DNA of 64,000 nucleotides from Francisella salimarina (GTDB taxonomy: Bacteria; Pseudomonadota; Gammaproteobacteria; Francisellales; Francisellaceae): contig NZ_VOJA01000001.1 in NCBI RefSeq assembly GCF_007923265.1, positions 124,001 to 188,000 on the forward strand, written 5' to 3'. A model generated the notes under the pieces. That model was given only the letters and a program-made list of their open reading frames with translations, searched no databases and was not told where the DNA came from. The position numbers and the translations under genes are program-made. Below are positions 1 through 8,909 of the stretch, in pieces; position 1 is the first letter of the stretch; each line of letters begins with the position of its first letter.

Positions 1-228
1 ATGCTCAACTTTATATTTTTGAATTTCTTGAGCAAAAACCCCCAAGCACTCAATAGCTCTTTCTTGAGCATCTTTACTAATTGTTAAGTTATTATTAAGA
101 CCTGCTCTTAGCTGAACTTTTTGCTTTTGTTTTGATAATGTAACAACCTCACCATCAGGCTTGATTTCACTTATCAACATATGAAAACTATTTGAACCTA
201 AATCTACCGTTGCGACTATCTTTGACAT
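1..228 (-). CDS. Ppx/GppA family phosphatase, N-terminal part (cut by window edge)
   Basis: An ATG at 228-226 opens 76 codons that run off the window start. The N-terminus carries the ASKHA-type phosphate-1 motif DLGSNSFHMLI at about residues 9-19, typical of exopolyphosphatase / guanosine pentaphosphate phosphohydrolase. These enzymes hydrolyse polyphosphate or convert pppGpp to ppGpp. The gene is divergent from trxA. In E. coli gppA also lies near trxA-rho, so the neighbourhood is partly conserved. The N-terminus alone does not separate Ppx from GppA. Confidence 0.85.
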   Translation of the reverse strand, partial: MSKIVATVDLGSNSFHMLISEIKPDGEVVTLSKQKQKVQLRAGLNNNLTISKDAQERAIECLGVFAQEIQKYKVEH

Positions 229-297
229 ATAAAACAAAAGCTTATTTTTATAACTATCCCCATTATAAAAAAATATCTGTAAAATAGCTAAAAAAAT

Positions 298-325
298 TTG
301 TCTAAGAAGTTTTTTTGTTTATAAT
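298..325 (+). promoter_or_regulatory. Predicted sigma-70 promoter of trxA-rho
   Basis: A TTGTCT box at 298-303 and a perfect TATAAT at 320-325 are separated by 16 bases, placing the start near 332 and leaving a leader of about 95 bases before trxA. The -10 box sits between the arms of an inverted repeat (303-311 and 342-350). Assigned by eye from consensus. Confidence 0.5.
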
Positions 326-350
326 AACTAGCTATTAGTTTAACTTCTTA
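303..350. repeat. Nested inverted repeats around the trxA promoter
   Basis: Outer arms TAAGAAGTT (303-311) and AACTTCTTA (342-350) are exact reverse complements. An inner dyad AACTA-GCTAT-TAGTT occupies 326-340. Together they enclose the -10 box and the likely transcription start. This could be an operator or an RNA/DNA fold; the function is inferred from position only. Confidence 0.45.
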
Positions 351-368
351 TAAAATTATCAAAAATAC

Positions 369-384
369 AGCAGAAGCGTCTGCT
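369..384 (+). promoter_or_regulatory. Leader hairpin upstream of trxA
   Basis: AGCAGA (369-374) and TCTGCT (379-384) form a perfect six-base stem around the loop AGCG. It lies in the predicted 5' leader, about 40 bases before the trxA start codon. No T-tract follows, so it is not an intrinsic terminator; a stability or attenuation role is speculative. Confidence 0.3.
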
Positions 385-425
385 TAATCAGTTTTAGAAT
401 CAAAAACTTAAAGGAAAATCAAAGC

Positions 426-749
426 ATGTCAAAATGTATCGATATATTAGATAGCCAGTTCGAAAGCGAAGTATTAAATAGTGATACTCCAGTATTATTA
501 GATTTTTGGGCTCCTTGGTGTGGTCCTTGTAAGATGCTTTCTCCAATATTAGAACAAGTTGCCGAGCATTATGGCGACAAAGTTAAAGTATGCAAAATAA
601 ATATCGATGACAACGAAGAAACAGCAATGAAATTCGGTGTGCGTGGTGTACCAACTCTTATGGTTTTCAAAGATGGCGAAAATAAAGAAACTAAAGTTGG
701 TGTAGTACAAAAAACTCAATTAATCTCAATCGTAGACAAATATCTATAA
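426..749 (+). CDS. trxA: Thioredoxin 1
   Basis: A 107-residue single-domain thioredoxin, the usual length for bacterial TrxA. The active site WCGPC is at residues 31-35 inside FWAPWCGPCK, and the conserved cis-proline segment GVPTLM lies at about 75-80. It reduces cytosolic protein disulfides and is itself reduced by thioredoxin reductase, which is not in this window. An AAAGGAAAA ribosome site precedes the ATG. The rho gene begins 40 bases downstream on the same strand, so trxA and rho are probably co-transcribed, as in E. coli. The predicted promoter at 298-325 would serve both. Confidence 0.97.
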   Translation: MSKCIDILDSQFESEVLNSDTPVLLDFWAPWCGPCKMLSPILEQVAEHYGDKVKVCKINIDDNEETAMKFGVRGVPTLMVFKDGENKETKVGVVQKTQLISIVDKYL

Positions 750-789
750 TTAGTTAGATCAGTATTATTTTTTATAAATAGAGAATCAA

Positions 790-2052
790 ATGAACTTAAA
801 TGAATTAAAGTACAAATCTGTTAATGAGCTAATGGATATAGCTCAAAGTCTAGATCTTGAATCACTTCGTGCAAGAAAACAAGAACTTATCTTCTCAATT
901 CTTAAATATCATGCAGATAAGGGTGAAGATATATATGGTGAAGGTATCTTAGAGGTTCTACAAGATGGCTACGGCTTCTTGAGATCTTCTGATAGCTCAT
1001 ATTTTGCATCTCCTGATGATATCTATGTTTCACCTGCTTTTATCAGAAAACTAAATCTAAGAACTGGTGATAGCATTGTTGGCAAAATTCGTCCACCTCG
1101 TGATAATGAAAAATACTTTGCAGTAAAGCATATTGACAGTGTTAACTTTGATTCACCAGAATTAGCTAGGAAAAAAATCTTATTTGAAAACTTAACTCCT
1201 GAGTATGCTAAAGAAAGGCTAACTATGGAAATAGGGAATGGTTCAAATGAAGATATTACAGCAAGAGTCATCGACTTAGCTGCTCCATTTGGTAAAGGTC
1301 AGCGTGGTCTAATTGTTGCCCCACCAAAAACTGGTAAAACAATTATGATGCAAAATATCGCAACATCAATTGCTAAGAACCATCCTGAATGTAATCTAAT
1401 CATGCTACTGATCGATGAGCGTCCTGAGGAAGTTACAGAAATGCAACGCTCAGTGCGTGGTGAAGTAGTAGCATCTACTTTCGATGAGCCAGCAGCTCGT
1501 CATGTCCAGTTAGCTGAAATTGTGATCGAAAAAGCAAAAAGACTGGTTGAACACAAACAAGATGTAGTAATTCTACTTGACTCAATCACAAGACTTGCAC
1601 GTGCTTATAACACTGTATCACCAGCTTCTGGTCGTGTACTATCTGGTGGTGTAGAGGCGAATGCTCTGCAAAAGCCTAAGAGATTCTTTGGTGCTGCGCG
1701 TAATACTGCTGAAGGTGGTAGCTTGACAATCATTGCAACAGCTCTTGTAGAGACTGGCTCTAAGATGGATGAGGTTATCTTTGAGGAATTCAAAGGTACT
1801 GGTAACATGGAACTTCATCTTGATCGTAAGATTGCAGAGCGTCGCGTATTCCCTGCTATTAGTTTTGATAGATCTGGTACGCGTAGAGAAGAGCTTCTTA
1901 CAACTCCTGAAGAACTACAAAAACTTTGGGTACTACGCAAGATTCTTGGTGGTATGGAAGATGTTCAAGCTATGGAGTTCCTAACAGAAAAAATGAAAGG
2001 TTCATTAACTAATGAAGAGTTCTTCGAGACTATGAAAAGAGGTGCTATTTAG
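790..2052 (+). CDS. rho: Transcription termination factor Rho
   Basis: At 420 residues it matches E. coli Rho (419). The N-terminal helical domain (1-45) is followed by the RNA-binding cold-shock-like domain (about 48-120, with GYGFLR), and then the ATPase core with Walker A motif APPKTGKT at about 177-184 and the Walker B region [16 protein letters not shown] near residues 258-273. The Q-loop segment [14 protein letters not shown] follows. The hexameric ATPase translocates on nascent RNA and terminates transcription. Few intrinsic terminators are visible in this window, so Rho may be important for the long minus-strand operons here; that last point is inference. Confidence 0.98.
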   Translation: MNLNELKYKSVNELMDIAQSLDLESLRARKQELIFSILKYHADKGEDIYGEGILEVLQDGYGFLRSSDSSYFASPDDIYVSPAFIRKLNLRTGDSIVGKIRPPRDNEKYFAVKHIDSVNFDSPELARKKILFENLTPEYAKERLTMEIGNGSNEDITARVIDLAAPFGKGQRGLIVAPPKTGKTIMMQNIATSIAKNHPECNLIMLLIDERPEEVTEMQRSVRGEVVASTFDEPAARHVQLAEIVIEKAKRLVEHKQDVVILLDSITRLARAYNTVSPASGRVLSGGVEANALQKPKRFFGAARNTAEGGSLTIIATALVETGSKMDEVIFEEFKGTGNMELHLDRKIAERRVFPAISFDRSGTRREELLTTPEELQKLWVLRKILGGMEDVQAMEFLTEKMKGSLTNEEFFETMKRGAI

Positions 2053-2073
2053 CATCTAAACAAATACAAAAGC

Positions 2074-2571
2074 TCATAATACTTCATCATAAGAAAGTTC
2101 TTTAATCTCATACTCTCCATTTTCTGAATATATCTTACATTTTTTTACAGGGTTACTATATATATGTAAAGAATATGCTGTTTCTAATCCTCTATTTTGT
2201 ATACTATGTATCTCAGTGTCTTTTGCTTCATAAATGTAACCACGTTTAACTTCTGACTCAGATAGTGCCGCAAATTCATCTCTATTAAAGCCATATAAAA
2301 CATTTGTTAACCTCCCTTGAATCAAGCTCACATAACATTCTTGAAGATCATGATCATGAATATAGGATCTTGATGCAGGAGGCCATCTCAGTAATAAAAC
2401 CTCTATGAGAGAGTCATTATACAGTGATGTCCTAGTATATTTAACAGAATCATTACGACACAAATTCAATAAATCATCATCAATCAAGCTTATTATCTGT
2501 TTCATAAGAACTTTTAGATCATACTGGTTACTTTTACAGTATTCTTTAATCAGTTTTAGTTTATTACTCAT
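2074..2571 (-). CDS. Cysteine dioxygenase (cupin fold)
   Basis: The start at 2571 (165 residues) is preferred over an upstream in-frame codon because it lies one base after the stop of the upstream gene. Iron ligands H72, H74 and H122 fit the family, as does the S134-H136-Y138 triad in SLHIY. Substrate-binding R47 in the YTR segment matches Arg60 of mammalian enzymes. C79 lies five residues after H74, the position of the Cys93 that forms a Cys-Tyr crosslink in eukaryotic CDOs; most bacterial CDOs have Gly there. The enzyme oxidises cysteine to cysteine sulfinate. It is the last gene of the sulfur block, and its terminator is not apparent. Confidence 0.82.
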   Translation of the reverse strand: MSNKLKLIKEYCKSNQYDLKVLMKQIISLIDDDLLNLCRNDSVKYTRTSLYNDSLIEVLLLRWPPASRSYIHDHDLQECYVSLIQGRLTNVLYGFNRDEFAALSESEVKRGYIYEAKDTEIHSIQNRGLETAYSLHIYSNPVKKCKIYSENGEYEIKELSYDEVL

Positions 2572-2572
2572 C

Positions 2573-3601
2573 TTAACTATTCCAAATATCGAAGCTATCA
2601 TTAATGTGTTTGACAAATTTGCCAACACCTACTTGGTACTCATCTTGACCTGATAGATCTTTTTTTAAATTAGGATAAGCAATACCAAAACCATAGACAT
2701 TTTCAACTATTTCACCAGTTTCTTTATTATAGTCTCGATTATTATTTCCATTGATTTTAAGCTTTCGTCTTTCAAAACCTATTGAGTAAATAGCTTTATT
2801 GACTACTGGTAAATATCTTTTAAGATTATGTTCATTACACTTCACTCTAATTAAATTTGCCAATAAATTCTGTTCCAAAAACTCTCTTGACCATTCAGCA
2901 GCTACACCCTTTAAACCAGTATTATCATTTATAATACCGTCTGGGGTATCAACCGCATATTTTATATCTTCAATATAAAAGTTAACAATCTTTTTGACAT
3001 TATTTTCAACTAATGACTTAAGAATTAAAATAGCTGAATGTGACGATCCAAAAACTGCCACCGTATCATCTGCCGATATCACTTTAGACAATCTACTTGG
3101 ATCAAGAGCAATATCCAAACCGATCTCTTGTACATCTTGATATAATGCTTTCTTCGGCTCAGCACCAATTGCAACTATTGATTTATTGCTTGTTATCTTT
3201 TGACCATTATCTAATGTTATAGTTACATTTTGGTCAGTAGATTTCACATCTATAGCCAACTGATTATATATATTTACCTTAGTTATCAATACTTTTGTTG
3301 AATGTTCAAGAGGTTTTACAATATCACTGAGATAACAAGTCTGATCTTCTGGCATTTTAAAAATATCAAAATCACTTTGTCTTTTTTTCAAATCAAAAGA
3401 CTCATAAGCCAGTAAGAACTCTTTAACCCTCTTTACAGAAGTATTACCTGAAACATTGCGCCATTTTTTTCCTAGATCACCAACACAGAAATCCGAACAT
3501 ATCCAATGAATATTTTTACCACCTACATTCTCATCCAGAAGCTTAGCTATAGCTGTTATGCCGGCTACACCTCCACCTATTACAGCCCACTGTTTTGTCA
3601 T
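2573..3601 (-). CDS. FAD/NAD(P)-binding oxidoreductase
   Basis: The protein has 342 residues from the ATG at 3601, which has GAGGA six bases upstream; an in-frame TTG at 3607 is poorly spaced. The N-terminus has the dinucleotide-binding motif VIGGGVAG, and a second Rossmann-like motif with VAVFGSSHSA lies in the middle, as in pyridine nucleotide-disulfide oxidoreductase-like flavoproteins. No CxxC redox pair is evident, so it is not a classic disulfide reductase. It is packed between the DHH phosphoesterase (9-base gap) and cysteine dioxygenase (1-base gap), which suggests a joint role in sulfur or amino-acid oxidation. The substrate is unknown. Confidence 0.65.
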   Translation of the reverse strand: MTKQWAVIGGGVAGITAIAKLLDENVGGKNIHWICSDFCVGDLGKKWRNVSGNTSVKRVKEFLLAYESFDLKKRQSDFDIFKMPEDQTCYLSDIVKPLEHSTKVLITKVNIYNQLAIDVKSTDQNVTITLDNGQKITSNKSIVAIGAEPKKALYQDVQEIGLDIALDPSRLSKVISADDTVAVFGSSHSAILILKSLVENNVKKIVNFYIEDIKYAVDTPDGIINDNTGLKGVAAEWSREFLEQNLLANLIRVKCNEHNLKRYLPVVNKAIYSIGFERRKLKINGNNNRDYNKETGEIVENVYGFGIAYPNLKKDLSGQDEYQVGVGKFVKHINDSFDIWNS

Positions 3602-3610
3602 AATCAATCC

Positions 3611-4582
3611 TCAACCATAATACCTTTGAACTTTATTCACAAATTTATCTAACTCCCCTTTCAATAAATCATTAACACCAGCAGCTGCCTCTCTACCGCC
3701 TCCAGTGGCGAACTGTGAACAAATATCAGCCGCACCAAATGGTTTATTTTTTGGAGCTCTTAGACTTATTAGATAATTACCATTATCTTTTGTCGTTGCA
3801 ATTATGATAGCTTTATCACGATACTTATTTGCCAAGTCATTACCTAAAGTCCCGCTGACTCTTCTTGCCCAAGCTTGATTAGGAAGTTTAACTAGCTTTA
3901 GCTCATCAAAACCTTGGATATCTAAACTATCTAGATTTTTACTGTCATTCTCATAGCCCTGTCTCAATTTATAAAAGCAAGAATGTTTATCAGCAATCAC
4001 ATCAAATGGAGTCTCATACTTTATTAACTCATGATACAAGTCAGCTGGATGATAATACAAATCATCAATCATACTTCCATAACCATTATAGTTAATCAGC
4101 ATTCCTAGCTCTTTTAGTTGAGCTTTTTGCTCACTCTTCAGCTTAAGTAAATCAGCCTCACTGTCTGCTACATGATGCAAATTATCGCCATAAGCTGCCG
4201 CGATAGCCCAGAGATGATACTTTTTATCTAAACTATTACTTACTATCAGTGCGGTGCAGATATCTGCTGATGTGTTTATATGAGCTTCTAATTTTGGATT
4301 TAAGATTAGTTTATCAGCCTTATGATGATCAAAGTATGACATCTGACTGACACACTCAAGCAATCTCTCAATATCTTGATAATTCTTATCATATGAAATA
4401 TCTAACACTGTCACAACTGCATCGTTAGCATCCTGATTAGAAACATTTTTACATAGAGAAATATCTCTTTTGACCCCTGTTATTAGTGTATGGCTATTAC
4501 TAGCTACTGGCAATGCCTTGCGTAGTTGAATAAGTGATAATATCCCATCTGCATCACCATTGAAAATATCTATTTTATACAT
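3611..4582 (-). CDS. DHH/DHHA1-family phosphoesterase (possible pAp phosphatase / nanoRNase)
   Basis: The 323 residues show the DHH superfamily layout. Motif I is FNGDADG at 7-13, a metal-binding aspartate lies in VLDIS near 61, and the signature FDHH is at 84-87. A C-terminal DHHA1-like glycine motif GGGREAAAG at about 294-302 has Arg where the family often has His. Length and architecture resemble NrnA-type enzymes, which degrade short oligoribonucleotides and dephosphorylate pAp. It lies in the same run as cysD-cysN-cysC, so recycling the pAp released by the sulfotransferase at 37.6-38.7 kb is an attractive role. That assignment is inferred from context, not from a specific motif. Confidence 0.7.
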   Translation of the reverse strand: MYKIDIFNGDADGILSLIQLRKALPVASNSHTLITGVKRDISLCKNVSNQDANDAVVTVLDISYDKNYQDIERLLECVSQMSYFDHHKADKLILNPKLEAHINTSADICTALIVSNSLDKKYHLWAIAAAYGDNLHHVADSEADLLKLKSEQKAQLKELGMLINYNGYGSMIDDLYYHPADLYHELIKYETPFDVIADKHSCFYKLRQGYENDSKNLDSLDIQGFDELKLVKLPNQAWARRVSGTLGNDLANKYRDKAIIIATTKDNGNYLISLRAPKNKPFGAADICSQFATGGGREAAAGVNDLLKGELDKFVNKVQRYYG

Positions 4583-4603
4583 TAAAAACCAACCCTTTTT
4601 ATG

Positions 4604-6574
4604 TCACTCAATAATACTAGCCAATGGATTACCATACTTATTGAGATACATTTCACCCAACAACCTAGACCCAAAAATATTTAGGTGTGTTTGATCTGCA
4701 TATATAGGAACATTTTTTAGTTTATATAAGCATGTGGTTATGTCACAAAAAAAATTCGTAATATCTAGGACTTTAATACTAGGAAAATCTGCTCTTAAAT
4801 CATTTATGTATGAAGTATCATCATGAATTTTATATTTTACAGATGTCATATCTATACTAACTCTATTCACCCCATCAACATACAATTTTTTTGGTGATTC
4901 AAATAGCATAGGTGTAGAAATAACAAAAACAGGTATAATATCATTATCTACAAGGTACTTAACAGTCTTTCTAACATCATCTCTCATTTCTTGTGAATCT
5001 GATAGTGCAGAGGCGGTAACCATAAATATATATCTGGGCTTATATTTACTAATTGCCTTCTGTATAACCTTTGCTCTATTTAATACTGTTCCAACTGGTG
5101 AAGCCACAAGGAATGGGGTGGATGCTTGCCCCATGTATATACCTCTTAGATTGACAGCTTGAGCCCATCGATCCATACTGTAAATAAAATTTCTTGTTGT
5201 TGAATCTCCTACAAACATAAAATCTGTATTTTTTTTATGCTTATCACCAATAGAACATGAATTACTTGATGGAATCTTAGAAGCTTGAGTTTCTCTATAA
5301 GAAAAACAATCATTATCTATAAAGTACTCAAACCCATAAAGACGATCAAACATTTTATCTTTATTATAATCCATACCATTTATCATAACATAGGTATTAT
5401 GTCGTGAAGCAATATAGAATAAAACCACCGAAATAGCTACAGGAAATATAAATAAGAGGATTAGTGTCTTTTTAAATGATGTCTTAAACTTATACCTAAA
5501 TGGTTTCTCCACAAATAAATAAGTCAATGTAGCTAACACAACACTTAAAGCCAGTATGATCAATTTAATCAAATGTGTCTTCTCTATACTTAAATAATTC
5601 AAATATGCAATAATTGGCCAATGCCATAAATATAATGAATATGAAACCAAACCTATAAATACAATTGGCTTAATTGATAAAAACCTATTAACTAAAGTAT
5701 TATATCTTTCGTTACAACCAGCATATATATACAATACAGCTCCAACACATGCAATAACTGTCCAGTTACTTGGATAAGACACATCCTTAAACAATATTGG
5801 ATACAACATAAGCAATATCGAAATAATTGATAATAACTCAAGTATTAACTTATTATTTGTTGGCTTATATCTTGTAAGATAAATAGCAAGTGCACATCCA
5901 AACAAAAGCTCAAAGGCTCTTGTTAATGGAAAATAATAAAACCTCTCATGATTAAAGTAATCATATATCTCAAAATAACTAAAATATCTAAAACAAAATA
6001 AAGATAAAACTATAAGTATTAGACTTATAATCAAATACTTATCAAAATTACTCAACGCTTGTTTATCTTTCCAACCTATTCCTATATATACGTTAAAAGC
6101 AAATATTAAAAATAAAGGCCAAAATATATAAAACTGTTCCTCAATTCCTAAAGACCATGTATGCAATAAAGGTATTACCGTCGCATCTGTACTAAAGTAA
6201 CCAAAACTTAATGTCTTGAAAAAATATAAATTTGAGAATGATCCCAATGCACTTACTAACGATTTAGAGTAATTCTTTAAATCTTGTGGTAACAATATCA
6301 ACCATGCAAAAATCGTAGAAAATATTAATACAGTAATTAAGGCTGGAAGTATTCTCCGCATCCGTCTTAAATAAAAGTTCTTTAATGAAAAACTTTTATT
6401 CTCTAAATCTCTAATAATAATACTAGTAATTAAAAAACCTGATATAACAAAAAATATATCAACACCCAAAAATCCAGATTTAACTAAATTTATATCAAGA
6501 TGAAAAAATACTACCGATAATACCGCAACAGCCCTTAAGCCATCTATATGTTTATAATATATATTATTTTTCAT
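4604..6574 (-). CDS. OafA-type O-acyltransferase with SGNH domain
   Basis: The 656-residue inner-membrane protein has an acyltransferase-3 domain (about 1-380, roughly ten hydrophobic helices), starting with HIDGLRAVAVLSVVFFHLD, whose histidine is the family catalytic residue. A C-terminal SGNH/GDSL-like domain has the nucleophile block GDST near 455 and a DxxH block, DQTH, near 625. Such fusions move acetyl groups across the membrane onto O-antigen or capsule sugars. Its start overlaps the cysC end by 11 bases, so it is translated with the sulfate-activation genes. The target is therefore probably the same glycan that is sulfated (inference). Confidence 0.85.
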   Translation of the reverse strand: MKNNIYYKHIDGLRAVAVLSVVFFHLDINLVKSGFLGVDIFFVISGFLITSIIIRDLENKSFSLKNFYLRRMRRILPALITVLIFSTIFAWLILLPQDLKNYSKSLVSALGSFSNLYFFKTLSFGYFSTDATVIPLLHTWSLGIEEQFYIFWPLFLIFAFNVYIGIGWKDKQALSNFDKYLIISLILIVLSLFCFRYFSYFEIYDYFNHERFYYFPLTRAFELLFGCALAIYLTRYKPTNNKLILELLSIISILLMLYPILFKDVSYPSNWTVIACVGAVLYIYAGCNERYNTLVNRFLSIKPIVFIGLVSYSLYLWHWPIIAYLNYLSIEKTHLIKLIILALSVVLATLTYLFVEKPFRYKFKTSFKKTLILLFIFPVAISVVLFYIASRHNTYVMINGMDYNKDKMFDRLYGFEYFIDNDCFSYRETQASKIPSSNSCSIGDKHKKNTDFMFVGDSTTRNFIYSMDRWAQAVNLRGIYMGQASTPFLVASPVGTVLNRAKVIQKAISKYKPRYIFMVTASALSDSQEMRDDVRKTVKYLVDNDIIPVFVISTPMLFESPKKLYVDGVNRVSIDMTSVKYKIHDDTSYINDLRADFPSIKVLDITNFFCDITTCLYKLKNVPIYADQTHLNIFGSRLLGEMYLNKYGNPLASIIE

Positions 6575-7163
6575 TATTTACCCTGTAAAATAAATATTCG
6601 ACTATTATATCAGCACATTCAAAGATTGTTTTATCCTCGGTTTCAATATGTATATCTGGATTCACTGGCTTTTGATATGGTGATGTTATCCCTGTGAAAT
6701 CTGCTATTTCACCTGCTCTTGCTTTTTTATACAAACCTTTGGGATCCCTATTTTCACACTCTGATAGTTCGGTATCTATAAAAATTTCAATGAAGTTATT
6801 CTTACCAATTAGCTCTCTTGCTTGCTCTCTATCAGATATATATGGCGAAATAAATGCTGTACTAACTATAATACCAGCATCTACAAAAAGCTTCGCAACC
6901 TCAGAAATACGTCTAATATTTTCAATACGACTAGTCTCATCAAAGCCTAAATCTTTATTTAATCCATGACGAATATTATCGCCATCTAATATATAAGTAT
7001 GATAGCCCTTTTGATACAGTATACGATCAACAGCATTCGCGATAGTTGACTTACCAGAGCCACTTAACCCTGTATACCAAAGCACTAAGGCTTTGTGATT
7101 CTTATGCTTAGCTCTTTCATCAGTTGAGACACTAGCATCATGCCAAACGATATTTTTGCTCAC
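6564..7163 (-). CDS. cysC: Adenylylsulfate (APS) kinase
   Basis: The 199-residue enzyme has P-loop GLSGSGKST at 32-40 and the family segments LDGDNIRHGLNKDLGF and FISPY. It phosphorylates APS at the 3' position to give PAPS. It starts at GTG 7163 with TGGAGAT upstream. The gene follows the permease with an 11-base gap and overlaps the acyltransferase. No PAPS reductase gene is present in the window, and the only obvious PAPS-using enzyme is the sulfotransferase at 37.6-38.7 kb. Confidence 0.95.
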   Translation of the reverse strand: MSKNIVWHDASVSTDERAKHKNHKALVLWYTGLSGSGKSTIANAVDRILYQKGYHTYILDGDNIRHGLNKDLGFDETSRIENIRRISEVAKLFVDAGIIVSTAFISPYISDREQARELIGKNNFIEIFIDTELSECENRDPKGLYKKARAGEIADFTGITSPYQKPVNPDIHIETEDKTIFECADIIVEYLFYRVNNEK

Positions 7164-7174
7164 TTATATCTCCA

Positions 7175-8905
7175 TTAATATAAAGGATAAATTATAGGTA
7201 TCATAACACAGCAGGATACTACATATACGATTGAAACTGGCACTCCAGTTACGATAAAGTCCCGCCACTTATAGTTTGCAGCATTCATTACCATCAGATT
7301 AGTTTGATAACCATAAGGAGTCAAGAAACTTGCAGACGCCGCAAATGCCACCCCAAGCACCACGGGAAACACATTGATACCAACACCTAATGCTAGATTA
7401 TATGCAACTGGAAACATCAATGCAGCGGCAGCATTATTGGTTATAAATTCTGTCAGTAATATTGTAGTGATAAAAATCCCTACAAATATAACTATGGCAG
7501 AATGTCCTGCTAAATATGTGCGTGAAAAATCAGCAATAGTAGCTGCTAAACCAGTATTATCCATACTCGTAGCGATACATAATGAACTAGTCACTATCAA
7601 CCAAACTTCGGTAGGGAAGCTATTTTTGATCTCATTGATAGATATACTCTTAGTTAATACCAGGATACCTAATAATATAAGCATCCCTGAAAACAGCGAA
7701 TCCCCAGAAAAAACAGAATAAACAATAACCGCAATAAAGCCAAAAATTACCAAAGCCTCACGCCAGCCTGTAATCACTCTTTTAGGCTCTACTCCCTTTA
7801 TGACCAAGAAATTTTGGGATATATTAGCTCTACTTCTAAAATCATCGCCTGTAGCCAATAACAAAAAGTCTCCAGCTTTGATAATTAGCTTACCAAGCTT
7901 ACCAGAAATTTTTTCACCATCTCTACGTACGGCAACTACAGCAGCATCAAATTTTGATCTAAACTCAATTTCTTTGAGACTTTTACCAACTATACTCGAA
8001 TCTTGCTTAACAAGAACTTCTGTTAGCTGAAAAGTATCAAAACCCTCTGTTTGAGCATATAGTTTTAGACCATCAAACTGATTTAATATCGAAACTTTTT
8101 GGATATCTCCAGAAAATAATAACTTGTCTCCCTCTGCAAGAATATCATGAGGTTTAACAGGACATATCCTATCACCATTCTTGGTTATAATTTCAGCAAG
8201 AAATAAGTCCTCGAGATGTCGTAATCCAGCTTTTTCAATACTTTTGCCAATAAGTGATGATTTAGCAAGCACTTCGGCCTCAACCATATAGCTATTATAG
8301 CTATTAATTTGGGGTTCTTTTTTTGGCAGAAATTTACTAGTAAAATATAATGTTATGCAACCGAATACAGTTACCACAGCTCCGACAATTGTAAAATCAA
8401 AGAAGCCGAAACCTTTAGATCCAGTCGCAGCTGAGTACATACTACTAACAACCAGATTTGTTGAGGTACCAATCAAGGTCAAAGTACCACCCATAATAGT
8501 TGCATATGACATCGGTATCAAAAGTCGCGATGGTAGTACTGCTTTTGAGTTATTGATAGCTTTGATAAGAATAGCTACAACTGCGGTATTGTTTAGAACT
8601 GATGATGATAGTGCCGAAATACTCAAGACCTTTATTAGAGTTTTTTTCTCCGTCTTGGCAATCAGTAGATTTTGTAACTTCCGTAATACACTTGTTTTTT
8701 CAATCACTGATGCAAGTATCATGATGATTACTAATGTAACCAAAGATGCATTAGATGCATTACCTAATAGCTCTTTTTGGTTAACCCAACCAAAAGCAAA
8801 ACAAGCAAACATCACCACACCAAAAATCATCAATGTCTTGTGCTGATAAAAGCACAACAACACAAGCATAACAACAATTATCAAAAATAGTAAAATAGCA
8901 CTCAT
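7175..8905 (-). CDS. SLC13/DASS-family anion permease with TrkA-C (RCK_C) domains, likely sulfate transporter
   Basis: The 576-residue membrane protein has two hydrophobic halves with family-type motifs: LSSSVLNNTAVVAILI and GTSTNLVVSS in the first, ITNNAAAALMFPVA and LTPYGYQTNLMV in the second. They flank a soluble centre (about 200-370) with two TrkA-C/RCK_C-like repeats, each with a GDxLLxxG-type core. This matches the bacterial SLC13 transporters often found beside cysDNC. It sits between cysN (4-base gap) and cysC (11-base gap), so sulfate import for PAPS synthesis is the best reading. Other divalent anions cannot be excluded from sequence. Confidence 0.85.
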   Translation of the reverse strand: MSAILLFLIIVVMLVLLCFYQHKTLMIFGVVMFACFAFGWVNQKELLGNASNASLVTLVIIMILASVIEKTSVLRKLQNLLIAKTEKKTLIKVLSISALSSSVLNNTAVVAILIKAINNSKAVLPSRLLIPMSYATIMGGTLTLIGTSTNLVVSSMYSAATGSKGFGFFDFTIVGAVVTVFGCITLYFTSKFLPKKEPQINSYNSYMVEAEVLAKSSLIGKSIEKAGLRHLEDLFLAEIITKNGDRICPVKPHDILAEGDKLLFSGDIQKVSILNQFDGLKLYAQTEGFDTFQLTEVLVKQDSSIVGKSLKEIEFRSKFDAAVVAVRRDGEKISGKLGKLIIKAGDFLLLATGDDFRSRANISQNFLVIKGVEPKRVITGWREALVIFGFIAVIVYSVFSGDSLFSGMLILLGILVLTKSISINEIKNSFPTEVWLIVTSSLCIATSMDNTGLAATIADFSRTYLAGHSAIVIFVGIFITTILLTEFITNNAAAALMFPVAYNLALGVGINVFPVVLGVAFAASASFLTPYGYQTNLMVMNAANYKWRDFIVTGVPVSIVYVVSCCVMIPIIYPLY

Positions 8906-8909
8906 ATAG

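Noticed and set aside
369-384. Hairpin upstream of trxA as an intrinsic terminator for the preceding region
   Set aside because: The upstream gene is divergent and no T-tract follows the stem, so it is listed only as a leader hairpin.
2052-2074. Bidirectional terminator between rho and the cysteine dioxygenase gene
   Set aside because: The 21-base gap has no inverted repeat.
7374-8846. Several plus-strand open frames antisense to the SLC13 permease gene
   Set aside because: They mirror the hydrophobic permease codons and show no family motif or ribosome site.
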